A program made the translations under genes and the position numbers. A DNA stretch of 64,000 bases, taken from contig NZ_JAALLS010000022.1 in the NCBI RefSeq assembly GCF_011059105.1, forward strand, positions 1 to 64,000, read 5' to 3'. The stretch is from Fodinibius halophilus (GTDB lineage Bacteria; Bacteroidota; Rhodothermia; Balneolales; Balneolaceae). Below are positions 36,953 to 46,759 of this stretch, piece by piece. The notes under the pieces are model-generated. The model was not told the DNA's origin and searched no databases. It was given only the letters and a program-made list of their open reading frames with translations. Positions within the stretch are counted from its first letter, which is position 1; each line of letters begins with the position of its first letter.

Positions 36953-37378
36953 TTATTTAATTGGTATCGACTGTGCATCATTAAGCACCTCTGATTTGGG
37001 CATGGTAATTGTTAATACTCCATTGCGAAACAGGGCATCTGTTTCGGCAGTATTAACATTTTCCGGCAGCGCAAACGAGCGAGAAAAAACTCCCGTTGAC
37101 CGCTCTTGACGGCGGAACACTTCCTCATCATCAAGTTTGGTAACTCGTTCGCCCTTCACCGTTAATACATGCTCTTTCAGAGCGATATTAATCTCTTTCT
37201 TTGACAAACCCGGCAGATCCAGCTTAATGACAAATTCTTCATCGCTTTCAATAATATCACACGATGGAGTAAAATCATGCCCACGATCTTCAAGCGGTAC
37301 AATGCGCTCTACAAAATCCTGGATATCTTTGCCCAGCTTCGTTAGCTGTTTTTCAATATCAATTGCGAAATCATTCAT
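36953..37378 (-). CDS. Small heat-shock protein, Hsp20/alpha-crystallin family
   Basis: An ATP-independent holdase chaperone of 141 residues. The alpha-crystallin domain runs from about residue 40 to 130: FVIKLDLPGLSKKEINIALKEHVLTVKGER, then the ERSTGVFSRSFALPENVNTAETDALFRNGVLTITMPK block with its conserved GVL motif. The N-terminal arm is short, and the C-terminal SIPIK carries the I-x-I anchor used for oligomer assembly. It lies between aroA and dnaK, read in the same direction. The 138-base space upstream holds interleaved dyads that may be control sites. Confidence 0.94.
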   Translation of the reverse strand: MNDFAIDIEKQLTKLGKDIQDFVERIVPLEDRGHDFTPSCDIIESDEEFVIKLDLPGLSKKEINIALKEHVLTVKGERVTKLDDEEVFRRQERSTGVFSRSFALPENVNTAETDALFRNGVLTITMPKSEVLNDAQSIPIK

Positions 37379-37423
37379 AGATCCACCGGTCTAATTCAAG
37401 TTCACTATAGTATGAGCAATGAC

Positions 37424-37478
37424 AATGCCAAGCTTAATAGGCAGGATACATTTATGACGTATTGGCATTATTACGTCA
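37424..37478. promoter_or_regulatory. Interleaved dyads upstream of hsp20
   Basis: TGACGTA (37455-37461) and TACGTCA (37472-37478) form a perfect 7-base pair with a 10-base spacer. AATGCCAA (37424-37431) and TTGGCATT (37462-37469) form a second pair, interleaved with the first. They lie 46-100 bases upstream of the hsp20 start, the right place for an operator. Confidence 0.45.
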
Positions 37479-37516
37479 GCACCGAATAGGATTTGTCAGA
37501 TTTGCGTAAAAGGAGA

Positions 37517-38806
37517 TCAATTCGTCAGGGTTCGAAGGTCTTCCCAAAAGGTGGGGTACGAAATGGCAGTACACTCGGCTTCGGTAACCCGACAGGTATT
37601 TTCTGCCATTAACCCCAACACAGCAGCCGACATTGCTATGCGATGATCATCATAACTGCTAAATGTTGACGGCTGGGGTGAAAACTGAGGATCCCCGTGG
37701 ATTTCCAACCCATCCTCATATTCCGTAAAATCGGCTCCTGCTTTTGTCAACATATCTGCCATAGCAGTAAGGCGATCCGTTTCTTTATGACGTAACTCCT
37801 CGGCCCCCGAGATACGAGATACTCCATCAGCAAACAGCATAGCAACCGCTAGAATGGGTATTTCATCAATACAATTGGGGACGATATCTTCGGTTATTGT
37901 GATGGGTTGCAAGGCTGAACTGGAGACCGACAGGTCTGCTACGGGTTCTGCTCCCTCGCTGCCCGTATTGGATACGGTAACAGAAGCCCCCATCTTTTTT
38001 AAAATATCCAGTGCCCCCGTTCGCGTGGGATTCATACCAACTTTAGGTAATGTAATTTCAGCTTCAGGATGTATGGCTCCCGCAACTAACCAAAAAGCAG
38101 CTGCTGAAAAATCATTAGGGATGCGATACGACTGTTCCGGTATTTCATCACTTCGGGAGGAAGTTATAATCTTCTTTCCATTTTCTTTTTGTATGGGAAG
38201 ATTTAACAAACGCTCGGTATGGTCACGACTGGGTAATGTTTCTATCACTTCGGTCTCCTCATCCCCAAACAAACCGGCCAATAATACGCATGATTTAAGC
38301 TGCGCACTGGCGATAGGTAACGGAAAATGCAAGGGGGCTATGGGACCGTTTCGGCTGATAGCCAAAGGCGCATAATCATCTTTGCGGGCATCGATATTGG
38401 CCCCCATCTCGGAAAGGGGATCTATAATACGTTTCATCGTGCGGGCCGACAAGGATTCATCACCGGTAAGCCGCGCCGGAACTCCTGACCCTGCAATAAT
38501 ACCGCTAAGCAATCGCATTGTAGTACCCGAGTTACCACAGTCCAAATCATCTGAGGGGGTCTCTAATCCATCACGCCCCACTCCTTCTACCTCAATAGTA
38601 TTGTCACCCAACTCGCGAATAGCAACACCCAACCGCCTCATACAATCTAATGTGCTGTGCGGGTCGGCTGCTGTCGAGAAATTGTTAATTGTTGAAGTGC
38701 CCTCATGAAGAGATGCAAACATCGCAGAACGATGGGAAATCGATTTATCAGCAGGCAGTTTAAGAGTTCCTTGTAATACTTTCGCAGGTGTAACGTCTTG
38801 GTTCAT
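37517..38806 (-). CDS. aroA: 3-phosphoshikimate 1-carboxyvinyltransferase (EPSP synthase)
   Basis: The sixth step of the shikimate pathway: joins shikimate 3-phosphate and phosphoenolpyruvate. 429 residues, with LPADKSISHRSAMFASLHEGTSTINNF, DCGNSGTTMRLLSGIIAG, the LTGDESLSARTMKRIIDPL block, and the active-site DEIPILAVAMLFADGVSRISGAEELRHKETDRL near the C-terminus. Active-site signature positions look intact. The ATG is three bases after the stop of the TPR gene on the same strand, so the two are probably cotranscribed. Confidence 0.96.
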   Translation of the reverse strand: MNQDVTPAKVLQGTLKLPADKSISHRSAMFASLHEGTSTINNFSTAADPHSTLDCMRRLGVAIRELGDNTIEVEGVGRDGLETPSDDLDCGNSGTTMRLLSGIIAGSGVPARLTGDESLSARTMKRIIDPLSEMGANIDARKDDYAPLAISRNGPIAPLHFPLPIASAQLKSCVLLAGLFGDEETEVIETLPSRDHTERLLNLPIQKENGKKIITSSRSDEIPEQSYRIPNDFSAAAFWLVAGAIHPEAEITLPKVGMNPTRTGALDILKKMGASVTVSNTGSEGAEPVADLSVSSSALQPITITEDIVPNCIDEIPILAVAMLFADGVSRISGAEELRHKETDRLTAMADMLTKAGADFTEYEDGLEIHGDPQFSPQPSTFSSYDDHRIAMSAAVLGLMAENTCRVTEAECTAISYPTFWEDLRTLTN

Positions 38807-38809
38807 TTC

Positions 38810-41800
38810 TTACGATTGGTCCAGTAAGCGTTGCGCTTCTTGTGATTGTGGTGTATCGGGATAATCTTTAATCAGTTTTTGCAGAGCTGATCGGGCCTCC
38901 CCTCGTTGCCCCAGCTGAATATAACATTTTGCTTTGCCAAGTAACGACTTAGCAACCCATTTGTCAAAAGCCTGGTACAGTACATTCACGTTGGAATAAG
39001 CCTTGACTGCAGCTTGATACGATTTTTGTAATTGCAATACTTCGCCCAACAGGTATTGTGCTTCTGCACCAATCTCAGTGGTATTCGATTCTGCGACTAG
39101 GCTCAATAAATCCTTAGCCTGTTGATAATTTTCTTTTTGTATCGCCACCTTCGCCATTCCCACTTTTGCCGGGGCGTATTCCTGATTGTTATTGAGTGCT
39201 GCCTGGTAATGCTTTCCAGCTTTATCAATGTTTTTCATTGCAAGCTGAGCATCGCCCATCCCTATTAATGCTTCCTGCCTATATTGGCTAGTCTTGTTTA
39301 AAAGCTGTTCAAAATAATTGAATGACTCTTGGTACTTGGCCTGATCGTAGGCAATTCGTCCTAATGCAGCAAGTGATGGTGCCAGCCTTTCAGCGTTAGG
39401 GAAGTCAGAGACAATGGTCTGATATTCTTGTACCGCCTTATCCATCTGGTTGGTCTGTTCATAGGCATTGGCCAGGTTAAAGTGAGCGTCCGGCTGTAAT
39501 TCTTCGTTATTGGTGATACGTAGGTATTGTTGGAACTCTTTAATTGCCCCTCGGTAATCACCCGTCTGCATACGGTTATCAGCCTGTCGAAACCGCAGTC
39601 GGTCGGCCATAGAAGTTTGTGGATGCTCTGCCAGAAAATCCTCTAACACAGCTGAGCTGGAATCGGCTTTTCCACTCGACATCTGAGCATACTGAATACC
39701 GTTGACCGCCTCTATGATATACTCACTTCGAGGATACTTCTTCATTACTTTTTTATAAGCATTAATAGCTTTTTTGTAATCCCCGGCATTGTAGTAGGTA
39801 TCACCAATATTATACTGCGAACGAGCTGCCCAACTGGTGTTGGGATATTTATTAATAACGGTCTGGAACTCCTCTACTGCCTGCGTGTAGTTCCCGGTAT
39901 TCAGATATATGTAAGCAATATTATATTGGGCCTGTTCTCGTAAACGGCTGTAAGGATAAATACGCAAGAATCGACGAAAAGTCGTTACGGCCTCATAGGT
40001 TTGTTCATTGCGATAATGACTGTTCGCAACCTGGAACATAGCATAATCTCCACCGGGCTCGGCTCCAATAGCCTGCTGATAATATTTTATGGCATTTTCA
40101 TAGTCGCTGATAGCGTAATAAGAATCCCCGATACGTAATTGCGTGTCGGTATCATAGGGATAAAGCGCTATTTCCGGGGCTTCGTATTTGTTTTTGAAGC
40201 TGATAAACGGCTCTATTGCTTTTTGGTAATCACCCATTTTAAAATGGCTCCATCCCAACGAGTAGTTCGCCGGTCCCACCAATTTATGTTCGGGATAGCG
40301 TTGAATAAATTCCGCAAATTGTGCCCTGGCCGGTCCATAATCCTCCAGGTGATAATAAGCATCGGCACTCCAGAACAGTGCTTCTTTGCCTAGCTTAGAA
40401 TCCGGGTATTCTTCATTAAGCGACTCAAAGATAGGTTGTGCCTGCTTGTACGCCTGATTACTGTACTGGACCCAAGCTTTTTGAAACTGTGCTTGGCGTT
40501 TTATCGCAGGAGCTACATCCGTTACTTTTTCTGCCTCATTAAAAGCCTGTAGGGCCCGTGTATATTCTTCATTGGCAAAATAAGCTTCTCCTAACAGCGT
40601 AAATACCTTACCCTTCCATTCCAGTTCGGCATCACTACGGACCAGCGGTAATAACACCTCAATAGTTTCACTGTAACGCCCTATCTCATAAGCCGTGATG
40701 GCCCATTCATAATACGCTTTTTCCACCCAAAGGCCCTCTTCAAACCGATCGCCAAAAGTCCGAAAACTTTCAATCGCCTCTCGGTACCGAGACCCCAGTT
40801 TTTCATTCACAGCTTTATAGTAGAGGCCTTTGCGTGCCAGTTCATCCCTTCCTTTAGCAGCTTTTCCAAACTCTTCGGCCGCCCAGTGGTAGATCTCCTG
40901 CTTATGATAGACCCATCCTAAGCCATAGTGCGCGGCACGTACCTTATCCGTACCCTTGGTTCTGTTTATGTATTGCTTGTAATAGGTTGACGCATTATCA
41001 AACTTATTTAAATAGTTATAACTTTCGGCAATCAATAAAACAGCCTTCGTTTCCAGTTCTTCATCCAGGTGTGGAATGGCATTTTTGAACGCTTTGATCG
41101 CTTCTTTATATCGGCCTTGTTGGTAGTATGATTCTCCGAGAGCAGTTCCAATACGTCGGGTCATTTCATCACGGGGATAGCGTTCTTTTAGTAACTCAAA
41201 TGCTACTGTAGAAGAATCATATTTATTTTCACTCAGGTATAACCGTCCCCGGGTATATAACGCTTTGGGAGCCCAATCAGAATCAGGGTATTTATCCGCT
41301 AATGTGAGAAAATAGGTGCGCGCCTGGCTATTATTATCATTGTCAGCGGCCGCCTCCCCCATCCAATAATAGGTGCGAGATGCCTTTTTATTATTGAGTC
41401 CAAGTTTTATAGCCCGATCGTAATAGGTTATTGCTTTATCGAACTGCTCCTCTTTTTCTGCCTGTTGTCCCAGCTCAAATAAAAGCTTTGAGGAAAACGG
41501 ACTTTGAGGGTATTTACTGATAAATGTCTCATAATGCGCGACCGTATTGGCAGAATCTACTTTTGCTTTAGCACGAACCAAGTAAAAACCGGCGGAAGGC
41601 TGCAAGTTGTGACGCCTGTTATCCGATATAAACTGATTCAATTCATCTATCGCTTCTTCATACAATCCCCGGTCAAACAGTGTAATACCATCTTGATAGT
41701 CTTTGGTAGCTGGAGACTGGATTTGCTGGGCTTGCAGTGGAGTAGCAATGGAAACAAAGAGAAATAGGGACAGACCAAAAATTACACGCGTATTTAACAT
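38810..41800 (-). CDS. Large exported TPR-repeat protein
   Basis: A 996-residue protein with a signal peptide (VIFGLSLFLFVSIATPLQAQ) followed almost entirely by tetratricopeptide repeats. Typical repeat phrases are DGITLFDRGLYEEAIDELNQFI, YYDRAIKLGLNNKKASRTYYWMGEA and NIAYIYLNTGNYTQAVEEFQTVINKYPN; the spacing of about 34-37 residues is kept to the C-terminus. It is probably periplasmic and acts as a protein-interaction scaffold. The partner is unknown; YbgF/BamD-like outer membrane assembly roles are possible. It sits between the CBS-domain gene and aroA. Confidence 0.88.
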   Translation of the reverse strand: MLNTRVIFGLSLFLFVSIATPLQAQQIQSPATKDYQDGITLFDRGLYEEAIDELNQFISDNRRHNLQPSAGFYLVRAKAKVDSANTVAHYETFISKYPQSPFSSKLLFELGQQAEKEEQFDKAITYYDRAIKLGLNNKKASRTYYWMGEAAADNDNNSQARTYFLTLADKYPDSDWAPKALYTRGRLYLSENKYDSSTVAFELLKERYPRDEMTRRIGTALGESYYQQGRYKEAIKAFKNAIPHLDEELETKAVLLIAESYNYLNKFDNASTYYKQYINRTKGTDKVRAAHYGLGWVYHKQEIYHWAAEEFGKAAKGRDELARKGLYYKAVNEKLGSRYREAIESFRTFGDRFEEGLWVEKAYYEWAITAYEIGRYSETIEVLLPLVRSDAELEWKGKVFTLLGEAYFANEEYTRALQAFNEAEKVTDVAPAIKRQAQFQKAWVQYSNQAYKQAQPIFESLNEEYPDSKLGKEALFWSADAYYHLEDYGPARAQFAEFIQRYPEHKLVGPANYSLGWSHFKMGDYQKAIEPFISFKNKYEAPEIALYPYDTDTQLRIGDSYYAISDYENAIKYYQQAIGAEPGGDYAMFQVANSHYRNEQTYEAVTTFRRFLRIYPYSRLREQAQYNIAYIYLNTGNYTQAVEEFQTVINKYPNTSWAARSQYNIGDTYYNAGDYKKAINAYKKVMKKYPRSEYIIEAVNGIQYAQMSSGKADSSSAVLEDFLAEHPQTSMADRLRFRQADNRMQTGDYRGAIKEFQQYLRITNNEELQPDAHFNLANAYEQTNQMDKAVQEYQTIVSDFPNAERLAPSLAALGRIAYDQAKYQESFNYFEQLLNKTSQYRQEALIGMGDAQLAMKNIDKAGKHYQAALNNNQEYAPAKVGMAKVAIQKENYQQAKDLLSLVAESNTTEIGAEAQYLLGEVLQLQKSYQAAVKAYSNVNVLYQAFDKWVAKSLLGKAKCYIQLGQRGEARSALQKLIKDYPDTPQSQEAQRLLDQS

Positions 41801-41899
41801 CAGGTAGATAAACAGTTAGCGTTTCAGTTATTACTGAATATATCAAGAAATGTCTTTTTGTTCCGAAAAAAAAGGAAGGAAGTCAGATTGAACAGCTAT

Positions 41900-42568
41900 T
41901 TACATATCGATGTAATTTAACAATTCATCTGCTCGATTTTCCAGGTCTTCTCCGAAAACGGTACTCTTCGATTCAGCAAGTACCGTATACTCATATCGGC
42001 GAAGGGCTGCCACTACTCGCGAAACATCTTTGAGATTTAGTTTAAAAGAAACCTCAAACTTCTTGTCCGCCTCTGCAGGAGTTTCAACGGTAACCCCCAA
42101 AATATTTGCCCCTTCGGTCTCAATAATTTGGACAATTTCAGATATTGAGAAGTTAATTTTGCTAAGCTCCACAGTAATAACCGATCCAAAAGAAGCCAGA
42201 TTAAGCATACGTGATAGCGATTCCAGTACTTTCTCTTTCGTAAGCACCCCAATATAGGTCCACTCTTTATCAACCACCGGCAGCAGATGTAATTCATGTT
42301 GTAACATGAGACGAGCGGCCTCAAAAATATGCTGCCCCTGGTAAATCTTTACGGCTTCATCCAGTTCCAGATCTGATACAGGTGCTTCATCACTCATATC
42401 CTCGATCTGGTCTCTGTTTATCTGACCAATCAGCTTTTGGGTAACCTGGTTAACAACAGGCAACGTATTATAACGCTCCTGATCCATACGCTCCTTTATC
42501 CTTTTGACCTGATCGGACCCTTCCAACGGCTCAAACTTTTGCTTGACTATCGATTTGTTTGCCAACAT
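41900..42568 (-). CDS. CBS domain-containing protein
   Basis: A 222-residue protein with a CBS pair in residues 1-120 (ERMDQERYNTLPVVNQVTQKLIGQINRDQI and ALMLQHELHLLPVVDKEWTYIGVLTKEKVLE-like second repeat). CBS pairs bind adenine nucleotides. The C-terminal 100 residues, VITVELSKINFSISEIVQIIETEGANILGVTVETP, resemble an ACT-like regulatory domain, as in AcuB-type proteins. No catalytic domain is present. It lies 23 bases after hflX and 100 before the TPR gene, all on the minus strand. Confidence 0.83.
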   Translation of the reverse strand: MLANKSIVKQKFEPLEGSDQVKRIKERMDQERYNTLPVVNQVTQKLIGQINRDQIEDMSDEAPVSDLELDEAVKIYQGQHIFEAARLMLQHELHLLPVVDKEWTYIGVLTKEKVLESLSRMLNLASFGSVITVELSKINFSISEIVQIIETEGANILGVTVETPAEADKKFEVSFKLNLKDVSRVVAALRRYEYTVLAESKSTVFGEDLENRADELLNYIDM

Positions 42569-42591
42569 AGTTTTAATCTTTGAGGGTTTTC

Positions 42592-43881
42592 TTATGCAAC
42601 TGACTCTGCGGCATCATTATTATCCAATAATGTTTCCAAGCGCATTAAATCAGGTTTATCAATACTAAACGTAAGCTCAACATCGGCACCAACATATTTC
42701 TTTTCTATAATATTCGCTTCGCGATGTAAAAAAGCGACTCCTTCATACTTTGCAGCAGGTATCTTCATAGTTTTTGTTACGTAATCCTCCTCAATAAGTT
42801 CCGTAATCTCATCCTCAAGTTTAGCCAATCCAATATTCCGTTCTGCAGAAACAAATACGGCATCGGGATATCTATGCTTGAGCTCTGTTATCTTATGCGA
42901 ATCCAACAGGTCTACCTTATTAAAAACGAGTACACTTTTCTTATCGTCTACATCCATATCTTCGAGTGTATCTTCCACCACGTCGATATAATCCTGGGTC
43001 ATACGGGAAGATGCATCTACCACATGAAGCAAAATATCGCACTCACGCACTTCATCAAGTGTAGACTTAAAGCTTTCAATAAGATCGTGAGGCAACTTTC
43101 TTATAAAACCAACGGTATCCGATAGCAGAATATCATGATTCTCGATCTCATATTGCCGAACGGTTGAATCTAGCGTAGCGAACAATCGATTTTCGGCTAG
43201 GACCTCCGTTTCAGTAAGGGCATTCATCAACGTAGACTTACCGGCATTGGTATATCCAACAAGAGAAACGCGATTCTTTTTAGATCGGCCTTTCCGTTGG
43301 GTTTGGCGCTGTTGATCTATTTTTTCCAACTTATCTTTTAGCGTAGCAATACGCTTATCGATCATACGACGGTCCATCTCAATCTGTGATTCACCGGGAC
43401 CTCGCGTGCCAATACCTCCCTGCTGGCGAGATAAGTGAGTCCAAAACCGTGTTAGTCGGGGCAACAGATACTGCAGTTGTGCCAATTCAACCTGTGTCTT
43501 TGCAGCTGCCGTTTTAGCCCGGGAAGCAAAGATATCTAAAATAAGGCCACTGCGATCCAACACTTTGGCCTTGGTTCCCTTTTCGATATTACGAATCTGA
43601 GTCGGAGAAAGGTCGTCATCAAAAATGAGGGTATCAATATTCTTTTCACCGGCCATACGCTTGAGTTCACGCAATTTTCCCGAGCCTACATAGGTTGAAG
43701 CATCGGGATGCATTCGATTCTGCAAGACCTTATCTACAGTTACACCGCCGGCAGTATATGTTAATAACTCAAGCTCATCTAAATATTCTTCGGCCTGTAC
43801 ACGCGGAGTGCCGGGACCATAGACTGCCACAAGGAGTGCTCGCTCTTGGACAATATCAGAATTTCGTATCTCTTCAAACAA
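42592..43881 (-). CDS. hflX: GTPase HflX
   Basis: A ribosome-associated GTPase that splits stalled or heat-damaged 70S ribosomes. 429 residues: N-terminal HflX domain (RALLVAVYGPGTPRVQAEEYLDELELL, STYVGSGKLRELK), the TRFWTHLSRQQGGIGTRGPGESQIEMDRR linker signature, and a G domain with Walker A VGYTNAGKSTLMNAL, LFATLDSTVR, DTVGFIRKLPHDLIESFKSTL and NKVD. No ATG is available: an in-frame stop lies seven codons upstream and TTG at 43881 is the only start that keeps the family N-terminus. The gene lies between the CBS gene and a small membrane protein gene. Confidence 0.94.
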   Translation of the reverse strand: MFEEIRNSDIVQERALLVAVYGPGTPRVQAEEYLDELELLTYTAGGVTVDKVLQNRMHPDASTYVGSGKLRELKRMAGEKNIDTLIFDDDLSPTQIRNIEKGTKAKVLDRSGLILDIFASRAKTAAAKTQVELAQLQYLLPRLTRFWTHLSRQQGGIGTRGPGESQIEMDRRMIDKRIATLKDKLEKIDQQRQTQRKGRSKKNRVSLVGYTNAGKSTLMNALTETEVLAENRLFATLDSTVRQYEIENHDILLSDTVGFIRKLPHDLIESFKSTLDEVRECDILLHVVDASSRMTQDYIDVVEDTLEDMDVDDKKSVLVFNKVDLLDSHKITELKHRYPDAVFVSAERNIGLAKLEDEITELIEEDYVTKTMKIPAAKYEGVAFLHREANIIEKKYVGADVELTFSIDKPDLMRLETLLDNNDAAESVA

Positions 43882-43923
43882 ATGACTACTGGTAAAAAGT
43901 TAAAAATTATGCGATCACAACAG

Positions 43924-44505
43924 TTATTCGAACTGTTCTACATTAATGTCACCCTTCATATAACAACGAATGCGTCGTCCGAGTTTATGAGAAATCAATT
44001 TTTGGAAGGATTCTCTTTTTTTATGCGGCACATCAAGTTCTAATCGGATCAGATTATACTTATCGTCCGTTTCTTGCAGACTATAAATAAAGATATATCG
44101 TGTGTTCTCCTCAGTTTCTTTTTCGACAAAATCTCTGATCTGGTGCCATGCTACTGTCTGAGAGGGCTTATTTACGTTTTTAACGATGCCGTGATCAGTA
44201 ATAAATCGTTTCGTTACCAGGTAACTTGTTGTAAACCAGCAAAATCCCAACCATATATAAAAGCCGGCAGCTATCATTTCAGCAGTTTCGGCCCTAAACG
44301 TTGCAATACCGCCTACAAGAAGTCCCGATATTAAAAACAAGGTTGAAAATAAGGGATAACCATACATTTTGCCAGTTTTCCAGCTCAATCTCACATTTCG
44401 TAACCGCAAGACATTTACCAAGGCCATGGTTGCCAACACTGCCGCTCCAAAGGTAGTAGGAACAAGTATCAGCCAAAGTACGATATTTTCAGTGAGTTGA
44501 ATCAT
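43924..44505 (-). CDS. Membrane protein, PH-like soluble tail
   Basis: A 193-residue protein with about four membrane helices: VLWLILVPTTFGAAVLATMALVN, PLFSTLFLISGLLVGGIATF and MIAAGFYIWLGFCWFTTSYLV are clear. The last 90 residues are soluble and beta-rich (KRFITDHGIVKNVNKPSQTVAWHQIRDFVEKE), reminiscent of bacterial PH or DUF304 domains, in which a strand-turn 'TDHGIV...W..I..' pattern is common. Function unknown. It starts four bases after the stop of the BatA-type gene, so it is probably in the same operon, and ends 42 bases before hflX. Confidence 0.65.
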   Translation of the reverse strand: MIQLTENIVLWLILVPTTFGAAVLATMALVNVLRLRNVRLSWKTGKMYGYPLFSTLFLISGLLVGGIATFRAETAEMIAAGFYIWLGFCWFTTSYLVTKRFITDHGIVKNVNKPSQTVAWHQIRDFVEKETEENTRYIFIYSLQETDDKYNLIRLELDVPHKKRESFQKLISHKLGRRIRCYMKGDINVEQFE

Positions 44506-44509
44506 AGAA

Positions 44510-46645
44510 TCAAGATACGGATTCTGCTTTATATATCCGCGTAATAACAGTTTCTAATATTAAAAAAAGCAAAGCTAACCAAATAAACCAGCTCCATATT
44601 TCTTGACCGAACATACTGGCACTCAATTTTTCATCGAGTTCTTCTGCCGACCACTGCCCGGCCTTAATCCCTTTATTAACACTTAAGGCGTTAGACGAAA
44701 TCATTTCTTGCCAGGCTGTACTCTCTAACGAACCAAACCGCGATTCAAGTATATTTTGATTTACAGCAATTTTATATGACTCTTTCCCCGCTTTTATTGT
44801 CAGTATCCCGGGCTCCCACTCTTGCCCGCTATAAGAAATACGAACTCCGTATGCCGCTTGTTCAACCTTTGGTCTATATTCCGACCCATCGAGTTCCAAC
44901 TTAACATCAGACGATTGTAATGCATGCTCCCATCGAAATGCTTTACCCAGTTCATATTTCTGCAAACCGGCTTTTTGGGATGATGAAGCATAAAGTATAC
45001 TTCGGTAATAGAGGGGCGCAAATATCGGATTCACCGGCAAGTTAGACCAACCGGGATCTGTTCCTAATGTCGAAATCAAGAACACCCCCTCACCAAACTG
45101 CTGTTCCGTTAGCAGGGGATCTTCATTGGTTGCTTTTAGAATATCGATCGATCCTGCGTTCCCAGAATTCCGATATCGGTAATAGTAATAAAGAGAGGGT
45201 AACTCAATATTTATATCTTCATCCCCTTTTTTGGCAAACACATTTTCTAACACGGGGTGGCCTTCTTCGATTTCTGCCATCTTTATTACTTGTTCAAAAG
45301 AACCGTACTCCCCTACAATATTTGTGAATTTCCCCGCATTAAAAAGCGATAAAAATCGGTTATAATTTTCGATAGCTCCTTTTTCTGATGGAAAAAACAG
45401 CAGGCCATTACCATTTTGCACATATCGCTGCATATCCTGAAACCAGTAATCCGGAATTTGTTCAATACCGTCCAGCACTATGGCGTCATAATTTGGCCAT
45501 TGTGAAGGCGTAACTTGATTCGGTTGCTGTACTTTAAATGATAGTTGTGCACGTGATTGCTTTGCAGCTTCAAGAACAGATTGGAGGTATGAGGAGAAAG
45601 GGGAGTCGGCCTCTTCTTTTTTTACTAATAATACTGAGCGTTCTTCGGGAATATTAACCACAAAGTAACGGCGGTTGTCATAATCCACCTCATCTCCTTC
45701 TATTATAATGCGCCCAGTTAAATTACCTGTCTGTCCCGGCACCGCCTGAAACAAAAACTCTTTCGACTCCCCAGGCTCTAGTGCTACTTCATGTTGCCCC
45801 AACAGCTCTCCATCCACTTCCAGGGATACGAACTGATTCGTCACGGCAGCATCGCCCACATTTTCTACATCTACCGCTAAAGTGATAGGCGTACCCTGGC
45901 TTATCATCTGATTTTTTAAGGTGATCGAAGAAACTGCTACATTTTGTTGTTTCCCCTTTTCCAGGCTAATGGGCTGTATTGTAACCGGCTTTTGTGCATT
46001 ATCTTTTCGTTGAATGCTGAGATCTTTTAGGTCTAGCATCTGGCTTTTCTGTCCATCTGATATAATATATATCATCGCCTGAGCCTGGGGCGCACCTTGC
46101 AGTTGTTGATAGGCTTTTAAAAAACGCTCTTTAGTATAATGCCCACTATTTTGGGGCTCAATATCAGATATGATCTCATTGCTTCTCTTTTTGTCCAACA
46201 ATCGATCTTGTGAAAACGAATCCCCGTTTGTGGTGGTAATATAAAATTTATCATCCGAGTTTGCGTTTTGTATAATACGGCCAGCTACTTTTTTGGCTTG
46301 CTCTATAAGAGGCCCCCGGCTGCCGATGCGATTCATGCTGGCACTGTTGTCTAATACAATAGCCACTACTTTAGGCTCCGTGGAACTTGTTGGGCCCGTT
46401 ATCGTTGGAGGTAAAAAGGGACGGGCCAAAGCCAGTGCTAAAAACAGTAACGCTAACACTCTTAGTGCCATTAACAGATACTGCTTGATGCGTATTCTAC
46501 GGATGGTTGTTTTACGAAGCTCATTAAAAAACGACAACGTCGAAAATGCAACTTTCTTTGGTCGCTGCAAATTGATGAGATGAATAATAACCGGTATGGC
46601 TACGGCTAGTAATCCGAATAAGAAAAATGGATTTAAGAAGTTCAT
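44510..46645 (-). CDS. BatA-type protein with vWA domain
   Basis: A 711-residue membrane protein. Residues 1-80 are the BatA N-terminal domain (FLNPFFLFGLLAVAIPVIIHLINLQRPKKVAFSTLSF, with two membrane helices). A von Willebrand A domain follows, with the MIDAS motif LDNSAS at residues 98-103. The middle holds a CARDB-like Ig domain (VAVSSITLKNQMISQGTPITLAVDVENVGDAAVT), then a glutamine-amidotransferase-like region (YDAIVLDGIEQIPDYW), and the protein ends with a membrane helix (IWSWFIWLALLFLILETVIT). Related Bat proteins in Bacteroides affect oxygen tolerance, but the exact role is unknown and no MoxR ATPase is adjacent. It is divergent from the lipoprotein gene at 46760. Confidence 0.86.
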   Translation of the reverse strand: MNFLNPFFLFGLLAVAIPVIIHLINLQRPKKVAFSTLSFFNELRKTTIRRIRIKQYLLMALRVLALLFLALALARPFLPPTITGPTSSTEPKVVAIVLDNSASMNRIGSRGPLIEQAKKVAGRIIQNANSDDKFYITTTNGDSFSQDRLLDKKRSNEIISDIEPQNSGHYTKERFLKAYQQLQGAPQAQAMIYIISDGQKSQMLDLKDLSIQRKDNAQKPVTIQPISLEKGKQQNVAVSSITLKNQMISQGTPITLAVDVENVGDAAVTNQFVSLEVDGELLGQHEVALEPGESKEFLFQAVPGQTGNLTGRIIIEGDEVDYDNRRYFVVNIPEERSVLLVKKEEADSPFSSYLQSVLEAAKQSRAQLSFKVQQPNQVTPSQWPNYDAIVLDGIEQIPDYWFQDMQRYVQNGNGLLFFPSEKGAIENYNRFLSLFNAGKFTNIVGEYGSFEQVIKMAEIEEGHPVLENVFAKKGDEDINIELPSLYYYYRYRNSGNAGSIDILKATNEDPLLTEQQFGEGVFLISTLGTDPGWSNLPVNPIFAPLYYRSILYASSSQKAGLQKYELGKAFRWEHALQSSDVKLELDGSEYRPKVEQAAYGVRISYSGQEWEPGILTIKAGKESYKIAVNQNILESRFGSLESTAWQEMISSNALSVNKGIKAGQWSAEELDEKLSASMFGQEIWSWFIWLALLFLILETVITRIYKAESVS

Positions 46646-46727
46646 TTACATCAAAAATTGTTACTTTGGGCGGGTTGTCCCCCAGATTGATTAAGACAAC
46701 ACTAAGCTATAAAATTAACAGCGTTTT

Positions 46728-46742
46728 AGTAATAATATTACT
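46728..46742. promoter_or_regulatory. Small dyad in BatA/lipoprotein divergent region
   Basis: AGTAAT-AAT-ATTACT, a perfect 6-base dyad, lies 17 bases before the lipoprotein start in the 114-base divergent region. AT-rich and short, so chance is a fair alternative. Confidence 0.3.
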
Positions 46743-46759
46743 GAGAAATTTACCCATTC

